Assembly: GCF_012940005.1 (NCBI RefSeq)
Contig: NZ_SPMX01000017.1
Coordinates: forward strand, 39,225-103,224
Length of the DNA: 64,000 bases
Direction of reading: 5' to 3'
From: Candidatus Accumulibacter contiguus
GTDB lineage: Bacteria; Pseudomonadota; Gammaproteobacteria; Burkholderiales; Rhodocyclaceae
Under the pieces are notes generated by a model. The model worked only from the letters and a program-made list of their open reading frames with translations, did not search any database and was not told the origin of the DNA. Of the stretch, positions 50,037-57,498 are shown piece by piece. The position numbers and the translations under genes are program-made. The first letter of the stretch is position 1. Every line of letters begins with the position of its first letter.

Positions 50037-50363
50037 TCATATCCAGGCCGACGCAACGCGGCTTAGCCTGAACTTCGGCAGGCACCAGCGCCGCCCAAAG
50101 GTTCCCGCCGGCGGCGCCAGCCGGATCTTCGCCGGCAGGTCGGCGTCCGCGCCCGCCGCCGGCCACGCTTCGACAACGACCCTGCCCGCACCCGCGATAC
50201 GATGGCGGTCGCCGGGAAGCAGCCAGATATCGCGACCACCCTTCTCTTCGGTCAGCCAGATGCGCGTACCGAGCGCGACGACTGTCCAGCCGGCGAGCCG
50301 GTCGAGGGAAACGGCCTCGGCGGCACGCACTTCAAACTCGATGTAGGGTAACAGAGCGGTCAT
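50037..50363 (-). CDS. DUF2917 domain-containing protein
   Basis: A 108-residue protein with the short beta-rich DUF2917 pattern (RAAEAVSLDRLAGWTVVALG, then RIWLTEEKGGRDIWLLPGD). The core is typically around 60 residues, and the tail here is an unconserved basic extension. The function is unknown. It is divergent from the LysR gene, and this pairing (LysR with DUF2917) recurs in betaproteobacteria as I recall. Confidence 0.8.
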   Translation of the reverse strand: MTALLPYIEFEVRAAEAVSLDRLAGWTVVALGTRIWLTEEKGGRDIWLLPGDRHRIAGAGRVVVEAWPAAGADADLPAKIRLAPPAGTFGRRWCLPKFRLSRVASAWI

Positions 50364-50477
50364 GGGGTTCTCCTTTGCTGGCGGTAGTGCCTGCCCGGTC
50401 CTGGACAGACAGTGCGATTCTCATCGTCGCGCGAAGCAAGTACAATCGAATTGTTCTCACGTGACATGTGAAGCAAA

Positions 50478-51443
50478 TTGACAGATAGCCGACGTAGCCC
50501 ACCGCTGGGCAGCCTGCGCGTTTTTGTGGCGGCCGCGCACAGCGAGAGCGTCACCAAGGCCGCCGCGCAGCTCCACCTGACGCATGGCGCGGTCAGTCAT
50601 CAGTTGCGACAGTTACAGGACTACCTTGGCGTCGCCCTGTTCGAACGTAGCGGCCGCGGCCTGAAACTGACGACGCAGGGCGCCGCCTATGCCGAGCGGG
50701 TTTCGCGGGCACTCGCCGAGATCGGCAAGGCGACCGAGCAACTGATTGCCGCACGCGACTACCGCCGTCTGCGCGTGACCTGCATGCCATCGTTCGCCGC
50801 GCGCTGGCTGCTGCCGCGGCTCGGCAGCTTCATCTCCTGCCATCGTGAGCTCGATGTCGAGGTGCAATCGAGCGCCCGGCTGGCCGACATCAAGGGGGGC
50901 GAAACCGACGTCGCCCTGCGTTTCGGCCCTGGCCGTTACCCGGGACTCAGTTGCCGGCTGCTGATGAAGGACTGGTACTACCCGGTTTGCTCACCCGAGT
51001 TCATCGCTCGCCACGCGCTGGTCAGCCCGGCGCAGTTGCAGGGACTGCCGCTGCTGCGCTCGAACGATGAACTGTGGCAACCATGGTTCGGTGCCGCCGG
51101 CGTGGTGGTCGAGGAGCCTCAGCGGGGTGCGGTGTTCGATGACTCGAGCCTGATGCTGATGGCCGCCGCCTCGGGCCAGGGCGTGGCGCTGGCCCGGCAT
51201 ACGCTGGCCGTCGACGATCTGACAAGCGGACGCCTGTGCCGGCCTTTCACGATGGCCGTTGAGTCGCCTTTCTCCTACTTTTTCGTCTGCCGCCTCGCCG
51301 ACGAGCAGCACGCCGCTGTCGTCGCCTTTCGTGACTGGCTGTTCCAGGAAGCCGCTCTGTATTGCCCGCCTGACGGCGAACTCGCGGTGGCCCGCAGCGA
51401 CCCGCCAACGCCGCAAGAAGGCAGCGGCACCGCTGCGCAGTGA
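50478..51443 (+). CDS. LysR family transcriptional regulator (GcvA-like)
   Basis: A 321-residue regulator. The N-terminal HTH (SLRVFVAAAHSESVTKAAAQ, LTHGAVSHQLRQLQDYLG) is followed by a periplasmic-binding-like effector domain (VALRFGPGRYPGL). The start is a TTG at 50478 with no ATG in range. It probably controls the divergent DUF2917/GST genes. The final 25 residues are a low-complexity tail, and an IS3 remnant begins 10 bases later, so the C-terminus may have been altered by that insertion. Confidence 0.88.
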   Translation: MTDSRRSPPLGSLRVFVAAAHSESVTKAAAQLHLTHGAVSHQLRQLQDYLGVALFERSGRGLKLTTQGAAYAERVSRALAEIGKATEQLIAARDYRRLRVTCMPSFAARWLLPRLGSFISCHRELDVEVQSSARLADIKGGETDVALRFGPGRYPGLSCRLLMKDWYYPVCSPEFIARHALVSPAQLQGLPLLRSNDELWQPWFGAAGVVVEEPQRGAVFDDSSLMLMAAASGQGVALARHTLAVDDLTSGRLCRPFTMAVESPFSYFFVCRLADEQHAAVVAFRDWLFQEAALYCPPDGELAVARSDPPTPQEGSGTAAQ

Positions 51444-51452
51444 CTCCAGCCA

Positions 51453-51599
51453 TCAGGCGCTGAACTGCTGCGCCGCCAGGCGCGCATACCAGCTGCTGCG
51501 CTCGACCAGATCCGCCAGCGTCTTGTCGCTCTTCAACGCCGCCAGTGCCACTTGCGCCTGGAATGCCGGTGTGTGGTTGCGTCTCGCCCTGCTCGTCAT
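51453..51599 (-). pseudogene. IS3-family transposase OrfA remnant
   Basis: A 48-residue frame beginning MTSRARRNHTPAFQAQVALA and continuing ALKSDKTLADLVE. This is the typical start of IS3-family OrfA (usually 'rrrftpefKakvalealkgektlaela'). It diverges right after and ends within 15 residues; no OrfB is present. It is a dead stub of an insertion sequence. Confidence 0.7.
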
Positions 51600-51718
51600 G
51601 CTCTTGGGTGATTTCCGCAAAACGCCATACCAAGAGTCATCGCGTTAGGCCGGGCTCAGGGCCAGCAAAACAAGCCAATGCGGTAGTTGTTCGGGATCTT
51701 GATTCCCGGAAATCGCCC

Positions 51719-51770
51719 TAACGGTCATGGCTATTGCAGGCACCACCGATCATGAAAGTCATGACCGTTA
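51719..51770 (+). repeat. 48-bp imperfect palindromic repeat, copy A
   Basis: It begins ACGGTCATGGCTATTGCAGG and ends GATCATGAAAGTCATGACCGT. The ends are inverted copies of each other. Related copies are at 59127-59172 and, inverted, at 62509-62558. Confidence 0.8.
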
Positions 51771-51785
51771 GACTTTATCGGAAAC

Positions 51786-51900
51786 GGCCTTGATTATCGT
51801 TCTGGCCATCGGTAGCGCTGACGACCCGCCCTGCCCACAGCCCGTATCGGATGCCAGTGGCTGCGTAGCGGGGGTGGGCCGGAACGATGATCAAGATTGC
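51786..51900. mobile_element. MITE-like relic with the same terminal repeats as the DUF6399-type element
   Basis: The left end GGCCTTGATTATCGTTCTGG resembles the left end of the element at 53784. The right end (51877-51900, GGCCGGAACGATGATCAAGA) is inverted to it, and the internal ATGCCAGTGGCTGCGTAGCG matches the end of the larger element. About 115 bases long with no transposase, it looks like an internally deleted copy. Confidence 0.6.
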
Positions 51901-51945
51901 AGCCGCTGCTACGCTCGAACGACCAGACACTGCAGAAGTCGATTG

Positions 51946-52489
51946 CTACCCGGTTTGAGCCACTTTCGAACCGTGCTCGTGCGCGTACACCCAGGTGAAC
52001 TCGGCGCCGACCCACACGTCCCGCCAGGCGATTTTGGCTCGTGGCATGAACTTGTAGATCATCGCGAAGAGTACAGTCGTAATGGCGAAAGAGATGCTGA
52101 AATCGAGCGCATGCAGAAGCGCTTCCCAGCCTGCGAAAAACCCATCCCACAATTTTTCGAATGCGGCGATCGCCGCACTGACGATCAGCGAGACCAGCAG
52201 CAGAAACCCCAGTCCCAGGACCAGGCCGAAAGAAAGCAGGCGCTTGCGCAGCAAGGTCCATAGGCCGTTCTCCGTGGCCGCGGCGGGAACGCGCCAGATG
52301 CGGTCAAGGTCGCTCTGTAATTCTCCGAACACAGTGGTTGGCCCCGATGATCGGCGTAATGTTGCTGACCACCAGCGCAATCGAGAACAGCGTGTAGTAG
52401 GCCAACGCTGCGCCCATGCTCGGGGCGTAATCGTCCACCCACGCCCTGACGGATTTCCTGCTCAGATCCCAGAGTTGCTTGAGGTGCAT
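51946..52489 (-). pseudogene. YihY/BrkB family membrane protein gene, broken by deletions and a frameshift
   Basis: The N-terminus is normal for YihY/BrkB (DDYAPSMGAALAYYTLFSIA). A deletion of roughly 50 residues joins SIA to LVVSNITPIIGA. An extra A then shifts the frame in GGGGCC-A-ACCACT, after which TTVFGELQSDLDRIWR continues. A second, in-frame deletion joins WRDVWVGA to EFTWVYAHEHGSK, skipping roughly two helices. The start ATG at 52489 is intact. The product is unlikely to fold as a full YihY protein. It adjoins the MITE-like relic. Confidence 0.8.
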
Positions 52490-52583
52490 GCCGGTCTCCT
52501 GGTGTCGTTTCCCCGTGTCATCTTGCTTGCCCGCTCCAGTTGGCGCAGTGCTTTTGCGCGGCCTGGCCGTTGCATCGCATGCC

Positions 52584-52847
52584 TCACCGTAACAGCAGTT
52601 GTAACGTCTTGAGCACCTGCGTCAATACGCTCGGGCTTGCCGGGTAAACCACCGCCATTGGTTTGCTGCGGCTACGGCAGAGATAGCCCAGCACGAGGGC
52701 ACCAAGCAGTACGCCGCCGATGACTAGCGGTGAACCGATGTGGCGGCGTAGATTCGCCCGTGCCGCCTGGTATTCGGCAAGCACAGCCATGCGTGCTTCG
52801 GCAACCTGCTGTTCGGCCAGAACAATCGAGTCAGTGTGTTTATTCAT
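52584..52847 (-). CDS. Small membrane protein of unknown function
   Basis: An 87-residue protein with an amphipathic, Ala/Glu-rich N-terminal helix and one transmembrane segment (IGSPLVIGGVLLGALVLGYL). The arrangement resembles ElaB/DUF883-like or accessory genes that travel with holin-like DUF1469 genes. I do not recognise the exact family. It lies 6 bases after the DUF1469-like gene on the same strand. Confidence 0.7.
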   Translation of the reverse strand: MNKHTDSIVLAEQQVAEARMAVLAEYQAARANLRRHIGSPLVIGGVLLGALVLGYLCRSRSKPMAVVYPASPSVLTQVLKTLQLLLR

Positions 52848-52853
52848 GTGGAT

Positions 52854-53249
52854 TCATGTCGATTCCCTCCCGTCGGAAATTCGCCGCAGTTGCCGCCGCG
52901 TTGCCGGGAAGAGCAGGTATCGGCTCTGCTGAATCACCATCAACACGACTCCGCCGGCGCCCGCAAAGCTGAGCAATGCCGCGATCGACAGCGCCCATTC
53001 CCAGCCGACGATCTGGTTCTGAACGAGGGTCAGCACGACGCAGGCCAGCATCGTCAGCCAGCCGGTGAGCGCCAGCAGGGTGGCAACGAGCGCCAGCAGG
53101 GTGGCAACGAGCGCCAGCCCCACCATCCATGCCAGACTCTGGCCGGCCTGTTGGCATTCCAGCATGACCAGAGCGAGGAAGCGTTCGCCGACGGCGCGAA
53201 GCGAAGCAATCAGCGATACCATCGATCCGGTGGCCATCGGGGACTGCAT
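52854..53249 (-). CDS. Phage-holin-like DUF1469 membrane protein
   Basis: A 131-residue protein with two strongly hydrophobic segments (about 40-70 and 75-107), matching the DUF1469/'phage holin family' found in stress-membrane operons of betaproteobacteria, not a prophage. The 21-bp unit GCGCCAGCAGGGTGGCAACG plus A is duplicated near 53069-53112, giving the repeat ALVATL-LALVATL. The start ATG at 53249 was chosen because it follows the previous stop; a second ATG at 53237 is possible. Confidence 0.75.
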   Translation of the reverse strand: MQSPMATGSMVSLIASLRAVGERFLALVMLECQQAGQSLAWMVGLALVATLLALVATLLALTGWLTMLACVVLTLVQNQIVGWEWALSIAALLSFAGAGGVVLMVIQQSRYLLFPATRRQLRRISDGREST

Positions 53250-53253
53250 CACA

Positions 53254-53622
53254 CTATTGCCAATACGGCGTGCACTCGTAGAACGCGTGCACTTCGCTGT
53301 TCCACTTTTCATCTGCCATCGAAGGCCAATGTTCCGGATCGAATCCAGGCGCCGCTTCCAATCGCTCCTTGGCAATATCAAGATAGTAGGAGCCTATCGT
53401 CACGTTGTACTTGAGCGCGCCGAACGGAACTGCGAAGAGTTTTCCTCCCATGCCGAGAAAACCGCCAAAAGAGAGGACCGCGTACGCAACGCGACCGGTG
53501 CAGGGGTCGATAACGATTTCCTTGATGTTTCCGAGGCTTTCGTTTTCAGGGTTAAGCACTTTCTTGTCGGTGATGCTCGAAGCTTTAATGGGAGGGTTTG
53601 AAAATGTTTGCGTTGCACTCAT
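53254..53622 (-). CDS. PRC-barrel domain protein
   Basis: A 122-residue protein with a PRC-barrel at about residues 15-75 (KVLNPENESLGNIKEIVIDP, then GRVAYAVLSFGGFLGMGGK). Such proteins bind RNA or membranes and often accompany general-stress genes. AGGA precedes the ATG. It leads the small minus-strand group with the DUF1469-like gene, the small membrane protein and the broken BrkB gene. Confidence 0.85.
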   Translation of the reverse strand: MSATQTFSNPPIKASSITDKKVLNPENESLGNIKEIVIDPCTGRVAYAVLSFGGFLGMGGKLFAVPFGALKYNVTIGSYYLDIAKERLEAAPGFDPEHWPSMADEKWNSEVHAFYECTPYWQ

Positions 53623-53783
53623 CTTGCTTTTCCTTCTGCAGGGTGGATGGAAACAGGAATTCAGCGCTGTTGATCTCCGCAGGTGGGAAATACATCCGGA
53701 GAAGCCCACACGATGAATTCCAGCGCTCAGGATAGGTGGGGAATCGCGCAATATCTGTGCGTTGGCAAACATAAGGGGGAAAC

Positions 53784-54400
53784 GGCCTTGATCATCATTC
53801 CGGCCAAAGCCGAGTGCTGCACCTGGTGAAAGTCCTGCGGAAGCGTGGCAGGACCCTCGAAATCACGTACCCTTGGAAGTGCAAACCAACCGAGGGAGAA
53901 GGAAGATGCTCGAAGGTCCTGCCGGGATCGACTCCAGACACGAGGCCGGTGCCACGGCGCGCTGCACGGCCATCGATGGCCGGTGGGTCGTGAGGCGCCG
54001 CTCGCGCCTGGATCGGGCGGAGCAGCGTGAAACGGCCAGCGCGCGCTTGGCAGCGGGACAGCCGCCCAGGCGTGCTGGGCGGTTGAGCGGGCGGCCCAGC
54101 AGGCGTACGAAGACCCCTCGCCACGTCCCTGCGGTCGCCCGTCCGCATCCACGCCGCCGTGAGCGATGTAGTGCAGACCGAAAGATCGTTTTCAGCGCAG
54201 CAGCTCCGGCGTGGAGGGCCGCAACGCTCAACTGGCCCTGCATCACCATGGCTGCCATCGCCTGAGCGACCGCAAGCTCTCGGCGCTCACCGCCGTGCAC
54301 CACTACTACATCCGGCGTGCCGACGACCTCGCCCGTCCAAGCCGCCCTATCTGATGCCGCTGGCGGCGTAGCGGGGATGGCCGGAATGATGATCAATGCC
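53784..54400. mobile_element. Decayed insertion sequence with 22-bp terminal inverted repeats
   Basis: GGCCTTGATCATCATTCCGG (with CC, 53784-53805) and its inverse (54379-54400) match at 21 of 22 positions. Between them lie about 570 bases of degenerate sequence with the end of a DUF6399-type transposase. The right end overlaps the first codons of cas3. There are no obvious target duplications. Confidence 0.7.
54187..54354 (+). pseudogene. C-terminal fragment of a DUF6399-type transposase
   Basis: A 55-codon frame reads RFQRSSSGVEGRNAQLALHH and continues with HRLSDRKLSALTAVHHYYIR to a TGA. The SS-x-VEGRN and TAVHHYYIRR signatures match the DUF6399 transposase C-terminus as I remember it. The upstream part is scrambled between frames, so the gene is dead. 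Confidence 0.55.
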
Positions 54401-57202
54401 TCAAAACCGTACTTTCGTTACTGGGGTAAGGCCAAGCCGCAAGACGGCAGTGGGACGCAGTTTCATCTGTTGCCATATCACTGTCTGGATGTCGCGGCGG
54501 TCGGGTTGGAATTCTGTCGCAAGGCGCCCGCATTCTGTCGTCTTCTCGGCCAACGACTGAACTTTAATGATCACGTGGCGCTGCAACGATGGATCGTGTT
54601 CTGGCTTGCCATACACGATCTCGGCAAGTTTTCCGAAGCCTTTCAGAGCCAACGGCCAGACTTGTTCAAGGCCATGAGAGGTCGCCCGCCGGACGCCAGC
54701 AAAGAGTACAAGCTTCGCCATGACAGCCTGGGCATGCAGTTCTGGAGCAAGCCTCTCATGGACTACGTGAAGAAGGATGTGTGGTTTGGCCCTCAAACCG
54801 GATTATACGAGTGCGGACTCAACTACTGGGCACGCGCAGTGACGGGACATCATGGTCAACCGCCGCAAGAGGGTGGTTCATGGAAAGCCAATTTTCATTG
54901 GCAAGATGATCCGTATGCAATTCTCGAATTCACAACAGACATCAGAGCCCTGATCTTTGAGGATCGGGAGGCGGCCATTCCCACCATGCTCGACCCGGAA
55001 GCCTTTGAGTTGGCGAGTCAGGATCTGTCATGGTGGATGGCGGGATTGGCTGTTCTCGCGGACTGGCTGGGCTCCAATACGGACTACTTTGCGTATCGTG
55101 CCGACACGGAAAATCCGCTGCCACTGCGGGAGTATTGGGAGCACGCCAGGCGGCAAGCCGTCGTTGCGCTTGATCATTCCGGCGTGTTGCCTTTGAATGT
55201 CGGGCGCGCATTAGCGTTCGATGCGCTTTTCCCCAGCATCATCACGCCATCTCCACTGCAGGCCTGGGCTGCAACGGCCGAGCTTTCGCAAGGCCCACAG
55301 ATTTATCTGCTGGAGGATGTGACCGGCGCGGGCAAGACCGAAGCGGCTGTTTTGCTTGCACATCGTCTGATGGCGGCAGGGCATGCCGATGGCTTCTTCA
55401 TCGGCCTGCCGACCATGGCCACGGCTAATGCGATGTACGGCCGCATTGCGCAAGTCTATGCGCGCCTGTTTGAAGAGAACGCCAGTCTTGTGCTGGCGCA
55501 CGGTCAGCGCAATCTGGTGGAGGCGTTCGCGGAATCCGTGATCCCTGCCGGCCCAGTTGATGCAGACAAGCAGCAGTTGGACGAGACGGCGAGCGCCCGT
55601 TGTAGTGCCTGGCTGGCCGACCACAACAAACGTGCGCTGATGGCTCCGGCAGGCGTCGGCACGCTCGATCAGGCATTGCTGGCCGTTCTGCACAGCAGGC
55701 ATCAGTCGCTGCGCCTGCTCGGATTGTTCCGCAAGGTGTTGGTAGTGGACGAGGTGCATGCCTGCGACACGTACATGCAGGGCATCCTCGAGAACCTGCT
55801 GATCTTTCATGCGCGTGCCGGTGGAAGCGCCATCCTGTTGTCGGCAACGCTGCCGCAACGCATGAAAAAAGCACTGTTACGGGCGTTTGCGCGCGGATGT
55901 GGATGTCAAAGAGAATTGTCAATGATGGCGGGTCGGACCGACTACCCGCTGGTGACTTCCTGGCATAGCGATCGGCCCGATCGTCCCGCCGAGATTCCCA
56001 TCGCCACACGCGACGATGTAAAGCGCACGGTCGCCGTCGACTATCTCAGTGATGAGGCGCAAGTCATTGCAGCCATCGAAACGGCGCTTGCTGCCGGCAA
56101 ATGTGTTTGCTGGATTCGCAATACGGTAGCCGATGCCTTGGAAGCCTGTGCACTCTTTCGGGGCAAACTGCCTGCCGACAAGCTCACCCTTTTTCACGCC
56201 CGCTTCGCTTTGCGCGACCGCCTGCACACCGAACGCAAAGTGTTGACGTTATTCGGTAAGCGCAGCACACCGGCACGGCGGCGGGGCCGATTGGTCATTG
56301 CTACACAAGTCGTCGAGCAAAGCCTGGATGCAGACTGGGATTTCGTCGTCAGTGACCTCGCACCCATTGATCGTCTCATCCAGCGCGCCGGTCGCCTGCA
56401 GCGTCATCCACGTGATCAGCAAGGGTGGCGTTTGCAAGACCCTGCCGCACGCGACCAGCGCGGCGAACCCCGTTTGTGCGTATTCGGCCCGGGGTGGACA
56501 GATGTGCCTAAGGCTGACTGGTTCAAATCCGCGTTCAGGAAAGCGGCCAACGTCTATTCCCACCATGGCCAGCTCTGGCTGACCGCGAAGGCGCTGCAAA
56601 ACGGCGGTTTTGCCATGCCTGGCGGTGCCCGCAGTCTGATCGAGGGCGTATTCGGAAGCGATACGGAGATTCCGACCGCGCTGGAGCACAACGCCAATCA
56701 GGCGGAAGGCAAAGCCTACGGTGACGCCAGCCAAGCCCAGCAGAACACCGTGAAACTGGAGTTGGGATATGTAAGAGGTGGCTTCGACTGGTGGAGCGAA
56801 GCCAAGACGCCGTCGCGTTTGGGCGAGGCGAGCGTGAACGTCGTGTTGGCGCGTTGGGAGACTGGCCAACTGGTGCCTTGGTGTGCGCACGCGAATCTGC
56901 GGCATGCCTGGGCTTACAGCACGGTTCGCGTCGCCGAGCGACTGATCGCCAAGACGGCAGAGCCCAAGGACCCCGAACGGCAGGCAGCCCTGGAGCAGGC
57001 ACTGCTGACATTGCCGGGGAGGGGCCAGTGGGCAGTTCTGCTGCCCCTGGAGTTGATCAATGAGGCATGGACCGGAGAGGCCTGGAGCAAGAAATCCGGC
57101 CAAGAGGCATTCGTACTTCGACGCTGGCAATACCAGAGCGAAAGCGGGTTGCTTGGGTTGGAAGCACCGGACGAGGACTCGTCCGGTGCCACCCCGCGAT
57201 AG
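54386..57202 (+). CDS. cas3: CRISPR-associated helicase/nuclease Cas3, type I-E
   Basis: A 938-residue HD-nuclease/helicase that degrades DNA unwound by Cascade. HD residues include His32 and His77-Asp78 (AIHDLGKF). Walker A is TGAGKT (Lys317), and the DEVH box is at 455-458. Helicase C motifs are VATQVVEQSLDADWDF and LIQRAGRLQRH. The start ATG at 54386 lies within the right terminal repeat of a dead insertion sequence, so the first few codons come from the element. A GGGGA sits 8 bases upstream. Its last codons overlap a degenerate CRISPR repeat. Confidence 0.95.
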   Translation: MMINASKPYFRYWGKAKPQDGSGTQFHLLPYHCLDVAAVGLEFCRKAPAFCRLLGQRLNFNDHVALQRWIVFWLAIHDLGKFSEAFQSQRPDLFKAMRGRPPDASKEYKLRHDSLGMQFWSKPLMDYVKKDVWFGPQTGLYECGLNYWARAVTGHHGQPPQEGGSWKANFHWQDDPYAILEFTTDIRALIFEDREAAIPTMLDPEAFELASQDLSWWMAGLAVLADWLGSNTDYFAYRADTENPLPLREYWEHARRQAVVALDHSGVLPLNVGRALAFDALFPSIITPSPLQAWAATAELSQGPQIYLLEDVTGAGKTEAAVLLAHRLMAAGHADGFFIGLPTMATANAMYGRIAQVYARLFEENASLVLAHGQRNLVEAFAESVIPAGPVDADKQQLDETASARCSAWLADHNKRALMAPAGVGTLDQALLAVLHSRHQSLRLLGLFRKVLVVDEVHACDTYMQGILENLLIFHARAGGSAILLSATLPQRMKKALLRAFARGCGCQRELSMMAGRTDYPLVTSWHSDRPDRPAEIPIATRDDVKRTVAVDYLSDEAQVIAAIETALAAGKCVCWIRNTVADALEACALFRGKLPADKLTLFHARFALRDRLHTERKVLTLFGKRSTPARRRGRLVIATQVVEQSLDADWDFVVSDLAPIDRLIQRAGRLQRHPRDQQGWRLQDPAARDQRGEPRLCVFGPGWTDVPKADWFKSAFRKAANVYSHHGQLWLTAKALQNGGFAMPGGARSLIEGVFGSDTEIPTALEHNANQAEGKAYGDASQAQQNTVKLELGYVRGGFDWWSEAKTPSRLGEASVNVVLARWETGQLVPWCAHANLRHAWAYSTVRVAERLIAKTAEPKDPERQAALEQALLTLPGRGQWAVLLPLELINEAWTGEAWSKKSGQEAFVLRRWQYQSESGLLGLEAPDEDSSGATPR

Positions 57203-57274
57203 CGAGGAACATTGCCCAGCAAAGGGCTGGCGAACCGACTTGGTACGGTTCATCCCCATCGGAATGAGGAACAC
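57184..57274 (-). CRISPR. Degenerate repeat-spacer-repeat mini-CRISPR between cas3 and casA
   Basis: On the minus strand, 57246-57274 matches the locus repeat at 20 of 29 positions, and 57184-57212 matches at 21 of 29. Both keep a 6-bp hairpin with a 4-base loop: CCTCAT/ATGGGG and CCTCGC/GCGGGG. The first keeps the exact 8-base handle ATGAACCG. They are 33 nt apart, which is a normal type I-E spacer. The spacer (57213-57245) begins TACCAAGTCGGTTCGCC and resembles the casA upstream region. Confidence 0.8.
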
Positions 57275-57296
57275 GGCGATAAGTGTCTCACAAAAA

Positions 57297-57332
57297 CAGG
57301 AAAAAACTCTTAGGCGAACCAACTTGATACTT
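57297..57332 (-). promoter_or_regulatory. Candidate self-target of the mini-CRISPR in the casA upstream region
   Basis: On the minus strand the site reads TATCAAGTTGGTTCGCC from 57329 down to 57313. It matches the first 17 nt of the pseudo-spacer except at positions 3 and 9, and is directly preceded by AAG (57330-57332), the canonical type I-E PAM. Similarity beyond position 17 is poor. It lies just upstream of the -35 box. Confidence 0.65.
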
Positions 57333-57340
57333 TGTAAAAT

Positions 57341-57369
57341 TTGCATCGCTCCACATTTCCTGCTAGACT
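57341..57369 (+). promoter_or_regulatory. Candidate promoter of the casA-cas2 operon
   Basis: TTGCAT (57341-57346), 17 bases, then TAGACT (57364-57369) with an extended -10 TG at 57361-57362. The surrounding AT-rich stretch (57290-57345) could act as an UP element. The casA start is about 130 bases downstream. Confidence 0.5.
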
Positions 57370-57498
57370 TTGCTCATCTTGCTGGTATTGCAAATCGCCT
57401 CCCGGCACTCCAAGCACCGGGCGGGCAGGTGCAGAAAAAGCAAGAGCGGACGGCCTCGAAAATCGCCCGGCTACCCAATTTCGCACGAAGGGATGCAT

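Noticed and set aside
52854..53249. Prophage holin
   Set aside because: Although the family name includes 'phage holin', there are no other phage genes nearby. The PRC-barrel and YihY context points to a membrane-stress cluster.
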